Positions 1 through 10,603 of a stretch of 64,000 nt of DNA are shown piece after piece (within the stretch, counting starts at the first letter, position 1; each line of letters begins with the position of its first letter). A program made the translations under genes and the position numbers. The notes under the pieces are model-generated. The model worked only from the letters and a program-made list of their open reading frames with translations, was not told the origin of the DNA and searched no databases. The stretch comes from Melieria omissa (lineage: Eukaryota; Arthropoda; Insecta; Diptera; Ulidiidae), in the NCBI GenBank assembly GCA_963971225.1, contig OZ020270.1, forward strand, positions 21,153,689 through 21,217,688. Reading direction: 5' to 3'.

Positions 1-566
1 TACAGCCGCAAAAATAATGCACCAACTTATATCACAGAAATACAAACTCACAGAAAACAACGACCCATATTTTAAATATAAACCTGAAACAATACTAGAA
101 AATGACCACACTAAAATCTACTGGGACAAAACAATACCACACAATAGACCGGACATAACACTCATAGACAAAACACATAAAATAACATACTTAATAGAAA
201 TTAGCATACCCAGTGACCACAACATCCAAAATAAATACGCCGAAAAAATAGAAAAATACCAACAACTAAAATATGAAGTAAAAAGGGTATGGAAACAAAA
301 TGAAGTACGAGTGATACCCTTTATAATATCCTCCACCGGCATTTTACATAAAACTTTTATAGAAAACTTAAACCTGCTAGGAATACCGAAAACAACACAC
401 CACACGATACAGAAGTCGGTAATTCTTAAAACAGCACACATCGTAAAAACATTCCTAGGTGTGCAATAGAAGTGTCAAAATGGCCTGCAGCCGGCAATCT
501 GCCGCCATGTTTGACTAAAATGGACCCTGCCTCGCGCGGTATGCGGGGGGAAGAGTGGCGTGGGAT
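1..566 (+). mobile_element. R4/Dong-like retrotransposon, family B copy B1 (3' part, cut by window edge)
   Basis: This is the 3' end of a non-LTR retrotransposon of the R4/Dong type. An open frame runs from the window edge to a stop at 469 and encodes the C-terminal restriction-like endonuclease: a YWD segment, an RPD motif and the LIEISIPSD segment followed by a lysine-rich helix. Positions 470-566 are a 3' tail that ends directly in TAA/TAC repeats. It lacks 18 bp between YWDKTI and PHNRPD that the B' copies retain, a mark shared only with B2 (18857-20324) and B3 (30948-32415). The RT part lies outside the window. It belongs to macro-unit 1. Confidence 0.85.
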
Positions 567-576
567 ATAATAATAA

Positions 577-638
<62 letters not shown>

Positions 639-642
639 ATAC

Positions 643-695
<53 letters not shown>

Positions 696-724
696 TTAAT
701 AATAATAATAATAATAATAATAAA

Positions 725-817
<93 letters not shown>

Positions 818-818
818 T

Positions 819-854
<36 letters not shown>
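567..854. repeat. Composite (TAC)n(TAA)n microsatellite
   Basis: The tract begins as a few ATA units, passes through a run of about 16 CTA/TAC triplets, then becomes TAA with isolated T or A changes. The same TAC-to-TAA order follows every B and B' copy. Long Asn, Thr, Ile or Leu frames across it are artefacts of the repeat. Confidence 0.97.
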
Positions 855-2234
<1,380 letters not shown>

Positions 2235-3720
2235 TTTGGCATCTCAAAATGCAAAACGCTACACATTAATAAGGGAATTTGGAAGGATGAAAACACAACA
2301 ATCACAGTCAACGATGAAATAATGAGCAACCTAGAACAACATGAGACATACAAATACCTCGGCTTTCAACAAAATACAAAAATAGACCACAGCAAAATTT
2401 AAACCGAACTAAAACAAAATTACAATACTCGCTTAAAACAATTACTAAAATCATACCTCAACTCAAGAAATATCTTTAAAGCAATAAACACATATGCCAT
2501 AGCCATCCTGACATATTCTTTCGGGATAATAAACTGGACAAAAACCGACATTGAAGACCTAGAAAGACTCACCCGCAAACAACTTACAAGATATGACAAA
2601 TTACCCCCTAGATCGTGTACACAAAGAATCACCTTACCACGGAAATCAGGAGGGCGAGGGCTCACCGATATACAAAACTTACACAATAAACAAATTATAA
2701 AACTAAGATATTACTTCCAACAAAGTGATGAACCCCTACATGCTGCCATAGTTAAAGTCGATGAACAATACACACCACTCCATCTCAGTAATCTGGATAA
2801 ACAATACAACATACAATCAATAGAAGAAAAAAAGACACAATGGACAGGAAAGGAGCTACATGGAAGACACCCACACATAATGCAAAGCAACAACATAGAT
2901 AAAGACAACACATATACATGGCTTAATCGAGGTGAACTACAACCGGAAATAGAAGGACAAATAATAGCAATACAAGATCAAATAATACCCACAAGAAACT
3001 TCCTCAAATATATAATAAAAGACAACACCATAACGACCGATAAATGCAGACGATGTAGCCTTCATACAGAGACAATAGAACATTTAATCAATGGGTGTCC
3101 GATGCTGACAGGAACACAATATACAGAAAGACATAATACAGCCGCAAAAATAATACACCAACTTATATCACAGAAATACAAACTCACAGAAAACAACGAC
3201 CCATATTTTAAATATAAACCTGAAACAATACTAGAAAATGACCACACTAAAATCTACTGGGACAAAACAATACACACAGATAAAACAATACCACACAATA
3301 GACCGGATATAACACTCATAGACAAAACACATAAAATAACATACTTAATAGAAATTAGCATACCCAGTGACCACAACATCCAAAATAAATACGCCGAAAA
3401 AATTGAAAAATACCAACAACTAAAATATGAAGTAAAAAGGGTATGGAAACAAAATGAAGTACGAGTGATACCCTTTATAATATCCTCCACCGGCATTTTA
3501 CATAAAACTTTTATAGAAAACTTAAACCTGCTAGGAATACCGAAAACAACACACCACACGATACAGAAGTCGGTTATTCTTAAAACAGCACACATCGTAA
3601 AAACATTCCTAGGTGTGCAATAGAAGTGTCAAAATGGCCTGCAGCCGGCAATCTGCCGCCATGTTTGACTAAAATGGACCCTGCCTCGCGCGGTATGCGG
3701 GGGGAAGAGTGGCGTGGGAT
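2235..3720 (+). mobile_element. R4/Dong-like retrotransposon, family B copy B'1
   Basis: A 5'-truncated R4-type element starts at TTTGGCATCTC and ends at GTGGGAT before TAC/TAA repeats. A reading frame from 2235 is stopped by TAA at 2400-2402. The same codon is lost in all five B and B' copies whose 5' part is visible, so the nonsense change predates their multiplication. This copy keeps the 18 bp between YWDKTI and PHNRPD, which defines B' against B. It sits between R4-A1 and retrovirus-like element Ia. Confidence 0.88.
2403..3623 (+). pseudogene. RT C-terminal region plus restriction-like endonuclease fragment of B'1
   Basis: After the shared stop at 2400-2402 the frame is open to 3623. 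It contains the LTYSFGIINW and GGRGLTDI segments, a CCHC knuckle (CRRC, H, GC) near 3046-3099, and the endonuclease motifs YWD, RPD and LIEISIPSD. The first internal ATG that leaves a sizeable product is at 2880 (247 codons), which would give knuckle plus endonuclease only. No promoter is visible, so expression is unlikely. Protein-level similarity to family A is obvious, but the nucleotide sequences differ throughout, so B is a separate subfamily. Confidence 0.8.
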
Positions 3721-3730
3721 ATAATAATAA

Positions 3731-3774
<44 letters not shown>

Positions 3775-3778
3775 ATAC

Positions 3779-3840
<62 letters not shown>

Positions 3841-3842
3841 TT

Positions 3843-3904
<62 letters not shown>
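3721..3904. repeat. Composite TAC/TAA microsatellite before element Ia
   Basis: ATA units, about 14 TAC units, then TAA. Element Ia starts directly after ...TAATAA at 3905. Confidence 0.97.
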
Positions 3905-3905
<1 letters not shown>

Positions 3906-4334
3906 GTTAGCACGGGGCCACCACTGGCCAACTAATATGCAACGCCAGCACTTTCCCGCGCTGCTTACCACACGCGCGCAGCAACGTGACCAGCGACCTC
4001 GGCAGCGTGTATGGTCAGCGCTCTTCGAGCTGCAACCTGATCCTCGCTACGCCACACCAGCACGCCAAGGCGCGGACACAGCACACGCGCCGCGTCCACC
4101 GTGGGATCGCCTACCTCAGCGAATCGCCGTCACCATGGGAGCGGTGCCGGACATAGGTTACGAGTAGGCTTAAGCAACACATTGTACTCACTCTTAGTCT
4201 AGAGCTCGATCGGAGCAGAATAAAGTTTATAACGTTGATAATCGCGGTGTTTGATTGAACAAGATCGGTGCAGCCTTGTTGGTGGCTGCCCGACTTGATA
4301 CTTTTTTGAACCGGTTCCCGATGGAACCATAACT
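3905..4334 (+). repeat. 5' LTR of element Ia
   Basis: Starts AGTTAGCACG and ends CATAACT next to the primer site. An AATAAA polyadenylation signal lies near 4218. A hairpin (GGTTCC/GGAACC) lies just inside the 3' end, where elements II, III and IV have a hairpin of different sequence. The termini AGTTA/TAACT are typical of gypsy-like elements rather than TG/CA. Confidence 0.88.
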
Positions 4335-4351
4335 GGCGCCCGAGCAGGGAC
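4334..4351 (+). promoter_or_regulatory. Primer-binding site, tRNA-Lys type
   Basis: TGGCGCCCGAGCAGGGAC directly follows the LTR. It matches the class complementary to the 3' end of tRNA-Lys used by Osvaldo and lentiviruses. The same 18 bases occur in elements Ib, II, III and IV. Confidence 0.9.
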
Positions 4352-4470
4352 CGCCTTACCACAAGTTCACTTTTCGCAAGCTTCCCCCGAGGAGTCGAAG
4401 TATATCCTCCGGACGACTCAAGCGTTAAGCGATAGTGAGCCGGTACGTGAAGCCAGTCGTGCCTCAGTAG

Positions 4471-4503
4471 GTTGTCCGCAAATAATCCGTTAACGCAGAC
4501 AAC
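4471..4503 (+). promoter_or_regulatory. Leader hairpin type 2 of element Ia
   Basis: After CGTGCC..AGTAG, the stem GTTGTC/GACAAC closes a 21 nt loop. Elements II, III and IV have different paired bases at the same place after AGTAGGT. Confidence 0.6.
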
Positions 4504-4570
4504 TTAACAGGACAACACGACCCTTCCAGGCGGTGCCCGCACATAAACAAAAAAGGCGTTGGTGAACACT

Positions 4571-4603
4571 AAGGCTGCGATTCCCACGGGACCCTCCAGT
4601 CTT
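4571..4603 (+). promoter_or_regulatory. Leader hairpin type 1 of element Ia
   Basis: The stem AAGGCTG/CAGTCTT (one G-U pair) encloses a 19 nt loop that is nearly invariant across all elements, CGATTCCCACGGGACCCTC here. The inner CTG/CAG is constant and the outer pairs covary between elements. The role is unknown; a packaging or dimerisation signal is plausible from its position. Confidence 0.65.
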
Positions 4604-5231
4604 AAAAAAAAAAATTGTATTTCATTTCGCCCACGACCTGATAACTAACTAAAGCCTTCAATGCTCATCTTAGGGTGAGTAAAAGGACAACAAGTAAACT
4701 TACATCGAATTAAAATTCGAATAAACGATAAAACATATAACCAAAAATTTTTTTTTTTACACGGAAAAATTAGCAAAAGCAAAAAAGCTTTAAAAAAAAA
4801 AAAAAATTTTTTTTTTCTTCTAAAAGAGAAATCATTGAAGTGTGCAGTGTGTGCATACAGTCAAACCAAGGAAGGAAAAAAATAAAATAAAGAAATACTA
4901 ATCATTGAAAAGTGTGCAGTGCGTGCAATGTAAGTGCGAAGTGAGTGCCAAGTGCTAGGAAAAGGATATATACGGAGGCAACACAAGGACTAGAGTCACA
5001 GGAAAATAACAGGTGAGTGAATTTTTCTTCCAGCTGACCGAATTGACCAGAATTGACCAATTGAACCAGGTATAGAGGGACTACTACCTAGGGTCGAACA
5101 AGATAGGCTAGATAACAGAAACCTGGTGTAGTGACAGTGAAAACTTAAAAATAGAAGAAAGGGAAACAGTGACGGTGGGAAGTTAAGATAAAAAAAAAGG
5201 AAACGGCGCAGTGAAGAACAAGAATAAAGCC
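4604..5231 (+). other. A-rich untranslated leader of element Ia
   Basis: No coding sequence is supported. The stretch has A and T homopolymers near 4604, 4747 and 4791, and repeated words such as GTGTGCAGTG and AAGTGAGTGC near 4840-4960. From about 4840 the composition differs from leaders of the other elements. It may be the 5' untranslated part of the captured gene that follows. Confidence 0.5.
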
Positions 5232-6160
5232 ATGAAAAAACTTAGTTCAAATAAAAGGTCAAAAAGCCTTGGGGCGATCCCAGAAGAATTAATGCTAATT
5301 CACGGCACAGAGCATACCCCCTGCAGAGATATGCTACCTAAATATGAGTTATTAGATACCACAGAGAAATTGCGCTATCAAGCAAATACTGTAAGTGTAC
5401 CGACGGTTGACAAAAATAAAAACCGCTCCTCCCATTCCCGGATGCGCAAAATAGTCCAACCAACGTTTGCAACAAAAACATTTAGTTATATAAGCGAAGT
5501 GATGACAAAATACTGGGACTGATAGGCGTTGAGTATGTAATCAAAATACTTAAAGGCTCTGGTGACTTAAATGCGAGGTTTGAGTGTGGGTTATGCGAAC
5601 TTATGTCGGATGGGTCTGGTATGCAAGATCACTTGATGGGCTACAATCACCGTCTGAAATTTTGAGAAAACCACTTTCCGACTGCCATACGGCAATGCCG
5701 ACAATATATCGGAAAAATTCCTGAAGAGGATGCTCAGAGAGTTATGTTACAAATTTTGAAAAAATTGGCTGTGGCTATAGAGAAACATCATGGCCGAGAT
5801 TTGCCGTATGAATGCATGGAGCGTGATTTTAATATCAATCGTTACGAAATTCTTTCAAAAATATTCTCATTTCGTCATGCCTCTGAACTATATGGCCCTA
5901 CTTTTACACATATAGTAAATTCAAGAGACGTTGATCAGCTAGTTGCAACAAGGCATAACCTTGTTCCCCAGAAATCTTTGAATAAGACTGTCTACCCCTG
6001 TCATTCAGGTTTTGCTTCTCGTAACAAAATTCATAATCCTCAACAGTTCAGCCGACAACATCACCCTGTCCCAGAGTTACGTTATCAGCAGCCGACTGCG
6101 AAAATGTACAATTTCAATCATTGCTATCCGGAAACATCGTTTGCAACGTCATCTTACCCA
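5232..6160 (+). pseudogene. Captured cellular gene-like segment with a U1/matrin-type zinc finger (broken)
   Basis: This segment lies where gag and most of pol should be and resembles no retroelement protein I know. It is broken by a stop plus frame change (TGA 5520-5522; the continuing frame opens at CTG 5519) and by a TGA at 5663-5665. From about 5522 the frame encodes GVEYVIKIL, then a finger with spacing C-x2-C-x11-H-x5-H (FECGLC...DHLMGYNH), then an acidic-to-helical stretch and a His/Gln/Pro-rich tail. At about 6160-6180 the frame passes without a stop into a pol C-terminal tail. No introns are seen, which suits capture of a spliced mRNA. The parent gene is not identified. The breaks are shared with copy Ib. 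Confidence 0.55.
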
Positions 6161-6169
6161 ACTCCTGTT

Positions 6170-6340
6170 TATTTTTGTTTTATTGCTAACAAACAGATAA
6201 AAAGCAAGCAGAAGCCGCTGTACAAGAAAGAAACTGTCGATGAAAATAGAAATGCCACAGTAATCACGCAAACTGGAAAAAAAATTCCACAAATCCGACA
6301 TAAGAAATGTCTGACGACCAATAAGAAACAACATCGGTAA
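6170..6340 (+). pseudogene. pol: First pol C-terminal tail in element Ia
   Basis: The frame from the captured segment continues into ANKQIKSKQK, YKKETV and GKKIPQ, which matches the last 50 or so residues of pol in elements II and IV (KQIKGKHKKRYKKETV, GKKIHK). The integrase catalytic core is absent. The fusion to the preceding zinc-finger segment is in frame, as expected if recombination joined a cellular RNA to retroviral RNA within pol. Confidence 0.7.
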
Positions 6341-6346
6341 AGAGCA

Positions 6347-6640
6347 CATAACTCATGCATAGATCCTTGTGCCCCAGCGGTCTGGGTACAAATTCGTTTG
6401 TAGTCGATCAAGCCAGATTGGTTCAATTCCAGTTAACTCGGTGGTCCGAGTGGCGAACAATCGAAGTGGTTCAACTCCACCAGGAGGACTATGTCTTCAA
6501 CTGACGTGAAATCACTCGTGCCATGAGTAGGCCATTTGCAATTATTAACGCTTTTGGCTAAAAGGGAACAACGCGAGCTTTCCAATGTCATCTGAGTGAA
6601 GTGCCTCTATGCCGATAATTACAAAAAAAAAACAAAAAAA
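6347..6640 (+). other. Second leader-like fragment inside element Ia
   Basis: This non-coding stretch contains ACTCGTGCCATGAGTAGGCC (6510-6529), a GC-pairing segment and CTAAAAGGG. That order is otherwise found only in the leader upstream of gag. Its place between two pol tails suggests that the element formed by joining two retroviral genomes. Confidence 0.5.
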
Positions 6641-6676
6641 AAAAAGGGAAACAATGATTTAAGGTGGCTTATTCGA

Positions 6677-6901
6677 AAAAACCTCCGACTGCAGAACACA
6701 CCCAGAAATGCAAGAAGGTCAAAACCAAGAACATATAGGAAGGGCGAGGAAATTTTCGTAGCAATCAAGACAATAAAAGGGAAAAACAAACCATTGTACC
6801 GTAAAGAGATAGTATCTAAAGACAATAGGGTGACAGTAACGACGGAAAGTGGAAGAAGAATTCACAAGGCCCATATCAAGAGTTGCACTCCAAAAAAATA
6901 A
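6677..6901 (+). pseudogene. pol: Second pol C-terminal tail in element Ia
   Basis: About 70 codons match the pol C-terminus of element III: NARRSKPRTYRKGEEIFVA, then KPLYRKE, then GRRIHKAHIKS. It differs from the first tail at 6170-6340, so it is not a simple tandem copy; the two tails come from different pol lineages. The usual gap between pol and env follows. Confidence 0.75.
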
Positions 6902-7741
6902 AATAACATAAAATATGAAAAAATATATGCAATTAAAATATAAAAGAAATTTTATAAATTAGTAAAGACCACATAAAATACAATCAGCAATCTTGTATGC
7001 TGAAGTACGTCAGTAAATCAATCAATAAATATCTTATATACTAGAATATACGTAACAAAATAAGTATAGCATGAAATGCGATAAATGCAATCACATAAGC
7101 ACATGCACCAGCACATATTTGCACCAGCACACAAAATAAAATACAACTGCACGTAAAACACAAAAGCACAAAATATACACTCACACACAAGAAAGAGATA
7201 TGCTTTTTACATACCGTCAAGAAACAATCAAAAAAAAAGAGAACAAGTTTTTTTAGTAAAAATAGAAAATTAAGATGTACAAAAAATTATTCAAGTATCA
7301 TGAATACTGTTAAAATCAAATAGAAAAAAAAGAAACAATGTTATCACACACCCGTCGCAGTACCCAAGTCCCAACAAATATGGCAGATACCTGGCAAGAA
7401 GAACCCAGGTATTGGGGCTCAACTCCCCGTTTGGGAACGACAGAATGGTACCATGCGCATAGAATATATATAAAAATAAAATAAAAAGAAAAAAGAAAAG
7501 AAATAATGTTAATTAAACAAAAAGGAAAATAGGTGCATAACTACCTAGAATACGGTCTGGACCTCCAGATCATTATCCTATATTATATTTTGTAATATTA
7601 AAATACCTTATACCAATTCCCACTAACTACAAAAAGGTAACCACTTGTTAAGGAAACTACTTAATACAAATTTTTTAACTAACTAGTTAACACATTAACA
7701 GATAAGTCTTAACAAATTTTACACCTAAACAACTATCCTAA
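6902..7741 (+). other. A-rich spacer between pol tail and env of element Ia
   Basis: I see no coding sequence. It holds short GCACCAGCACA repeats near 7100-7135 and a CCCAGGTATTGGGGC segment near 7404. In-frame translation into env is closed by a TAA at 7739-7741. Confidence 0.6.
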
Positions 7742-9247
7742 GCTAGGTTACTACACCTCCTGACGGTGGCAAATGGCGTCCGGATATTCAACTACAAGGC
7801 GCCTGTGGTGACGATTCAACACGGGAACGCATGGGTCATCAGTGGGCATTTCAAAATGGTGCACGTCATCAATACAGGATCCCTTAAGGAAGCGGCAAAG
7901 AAGATTACTGCGGTGGCCCAAGACGCGCTGAGGAGCACAGAAGACAAGGCTATTTTTTACTACTACGTAAACCAAATTAATGACCGCCTTGACGAACTTC
8001 GGAGCAGCAAGAGGAAGACTCGCTCCATTGACTGGCTGGGAGCTGCGTGGAAATGGATAGCTGGTTCACCCGACGCCACCGATTGGAATCAGGTGCTGAA
8101 TTCAGAGAAAGAAATCTGGAAGAACAACAATCAGCAATACAAAATCAATAATGGTATCTTGGAAGCCACGAGTGATGTCATAGCCAAGGTTAACGAAATG
8201 ATAACGAGGGTCAACAACGTTTCAAAATACGTAGAAACGATGGAGCCAGGACGCAACATTATGAGTAAGGTGCTTATACTAAAAGAACAGGTAGATGAAG
8301 TCGTAAGGGCATGCCAAATGGCAAAGAACGGGATCGTGAACACTAACCTCCTCGACAAGGAAGAGATCAATCAAGTTATATCGGAAATAGAGACGTTGCC
8401 GTACCAGAACGCGATTGAAGCTATCGAGTATGGGAAGCCTTCAGTCTACACGAACGGTACGCTGCTGCTGTATGTGCTCTCACTGCCGAAAACCAAGAAC
8501 GAAAGGTATCATCTTCTAACAACAAGAGCCACCATCTCAGAGGGCAAACAACTAGCTCTCAATTATACCAAGATGCTGGTTAACCAAAGAGAAACGTTCG
8601 GCATCACCGGAACGTGCACACACATCAGCAATTCAACGATCTGCTACCCCGAGGAGATAGAAGTGCTGCCCGAAGATAGCTGCCTGCCACGAGTGATTAA
8701 AGGAGGCGACGCTGAATGCCACTACGTACCCAGCGACAAGGAGATGATCGAGACGATAGACGACAACACACTATTTCTCACCAATTTCAGGGGAACCATC
8801 AGGGCAGAAAATTATACCAAATTATTGGAGGGAACCTTCGTCATCCAGCTAAACAACGAAACCATCGAGTTGGGAAACGAGACTTATTCTAGCAGATCCG
8901 TGACAAGACTCTTGGCACTACCGCCAGTCCTCCACAACATAACGAATCGCGGTCTAAAGCCAACCTTAGAATATGTGCACGATGGCCACTTACAAAACTT
9001 CAAGTACATGGGGCACCTGAAGAATATGACTAACCTTTCTGTCGTTGCAGATTCTCTGATCTTTTCAGTAATGGCTTGCTTGGCATACCTCTTTTGGCGA
9101 AGACTAACGATGAAGACGGGCATCCCGCCACTCCAGGAACCAGCGGGAGCCCAAGCTGCCACGCAACATCCTCTGGCAACCATAGTCAGCGGGACACAGA
9201 CTTTTGAAGGGGCGGCAGTTAGCACGGGGCCACCACTGGCCAACTAA
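7742..9247 (+). CDS. env: Envelope glycoprotein of element Ia, open frame without an in-frame ATG start
   Basis: The open frame runs from after the TAA at 7739 to a stop at 9247. The order is a short hydrophobic start (RLLHLLTVANG), a surface part, a basic furin-like site SKRKTRS (about 80-86 residues after GTG 7766), then WLGAAWKWIAGSPDATDW as the likely fusion-subunit N-terminus. N-glycosylation sequons, paired cysteines and a transmembrane segment near the end (SLIFSVMACLAYLFW) follow. The fold resembles gypsy/baculovirus F-type envelope proteins. The first in-frame ATG is at 7856, downstream of the signal-like region, so the true start may be supplied by splicing, as in other errantiviruses. 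The frame ends inside the 3' LTR. Confidence 0.8.
   Translation, partial: ARLLHLLTVANGVRIFNYKAPVVTIQHGNAWVISGHFKMVHVINTGSLKEAAKKITAVAQDALRSTEDKAIFYYYVNQINDRLDELRSSKRKTRSIDWLGAAWKWIAGSPDATDWNQVLNSEKEIWKNNNQQYKINNGILEATSDVIAKVNEMITRVNNVSKYVETMEPGRNIMSKVLILKEQVDEVVRACQMAKNGIVNTNLLDKEEINQVISEIETLPYQNAIEAIEYGKPSVYTNGTLLLYVLSLPKTKNERYHLLTTRATISEGKQLALNYTKMLVNQRETFGITGTCTHISNSTICYPEEIEVLPEDSCLPRVIKGGDAECHYVPSDKEMIETIDDNTLFLTNFRGTIRAENYTKLLEGTFVIQLNNETIELGNETYSSRSVTRLLALPPVLHNITNRGLKPTLEYVHDGHLQNFKYMGHLKNMTNLSVVADSLIFSVMACLAYLFWRRLTMKTGIPPLQEPAGAQAATQHPLATIVSGTQTFEGAAVSTGPPLAN
9202..9216 (+). promoter_or_regulatory. Polypurine tract of element Ia (degenerate)
   Basis: TTTTGAAGGGGCGGC stands directly before the LTR start AGTTAGC at 9217. 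The GCGGGAC hairpin found upstream in elements II, III and IV is decayed here. Confidence 0.6.
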
Positions 9248-9795
9248 TATGCAACGCCAGCACTTTCCCGCGCTGCTTACCACACGCGCGCAGCAACGTG
9301 ATGGTTCCAGCGGGAACCGGTTCAAAAAAGTATCAAGTCGGGCAGCCACCAACAAGGCTGCACCGATCTTGTTCAATCAAACACCGCGATTATCAACGTT
9401 ATAAACTTTATTCTGCTCCGATCGAGCTCTAGACTAAGAGTGAGTACAATGTGTTGCTTAAGCCTACTCGTAACCTATGTCCGGCACCGCTCCCATGGTG
9501 ACGGCGATTCGCTGAGGTAGGCGATCCCACGGTGGACGCGGCGCGTGTGCTGTGTCAGCGCCTTGGCATGCTGGTGTGGCGTAGCGAGGATCAGGTTGCA
9601 GCTTGAAGAGCGCTGACCATACACGCTGCCGAGGTCGCTGGTCACGTTGCTGCGCGCGTGTGGTAAGCAGCGCGGGAAAGTGCTGGCGTTGCATATTGCC
9701 GAGGTCGCTGGTCACGTTGCTGCGCGCGTGTGGTACGCAGCGCGGGAAAGTGCTGGCGTTGCATATTAGTTGGCCAGTGGTGGCCCCGTGCTAAC

Positions 9796-9796
<1 letters not shown>
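9217..9796. repeat. Rearranged 3' LTR of element Ia: short direct piece plus full inverted LTR
   Basis: Positions 9217-9300 repeat the first 84 bases of the 5' LTR. At 9301 the sequence switches to the reverse complement of the LTR, starting four bases in from its 3' end and running back to GCTAACT at 9796. The inverted part also contains a direct 70 bp duplication (from GCCGAGGTCGC near 9629 and again near 9699). The sequence therefore forms a long inverted repeat. Ib has the same structure at 28912-29491. Confidence 0.88.
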
Positions 9797-10594
<798 letters not shown>

Positions 10595-10603
10595 GCCCCC
10601 CCT

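Larger units (their letters stand above)
3905..9796 (+). mobile_element. Endogenous retrovirus-like element Ia (Osvaldo-like, gag-pol replaced)
   Basis: A 5,892 bp defective Ty3/gypsy element lies in (TAA)n. It has a 430 bp 5' LTR, a tRNA-Lys-type primer site, leader hairpins, a captured-gene-like segment (5232 to about 6160), two separate pol 3' tails, an open env frame and a polypurine stretch. Its 3' LTR is only a short direct piece joined to a whole inverted LTR. No protease, RT, RNase H or integrase core remains, so movement would need enzymes from a relative such as element III. The flanking ATAA on both sides keeps the TAA phase if one 4 bp copy is removed. Copy Ib (23626-29491) shares all the rearrangements, so both derive from one insertion. 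Confidence 0.85.

Noticed and set aside
5010..5033. GTGAGT and TTCTTCCAG close together as an intron
   Set aside because: Only about 20 bp separates donor and acceptor, too short for any insect intron.
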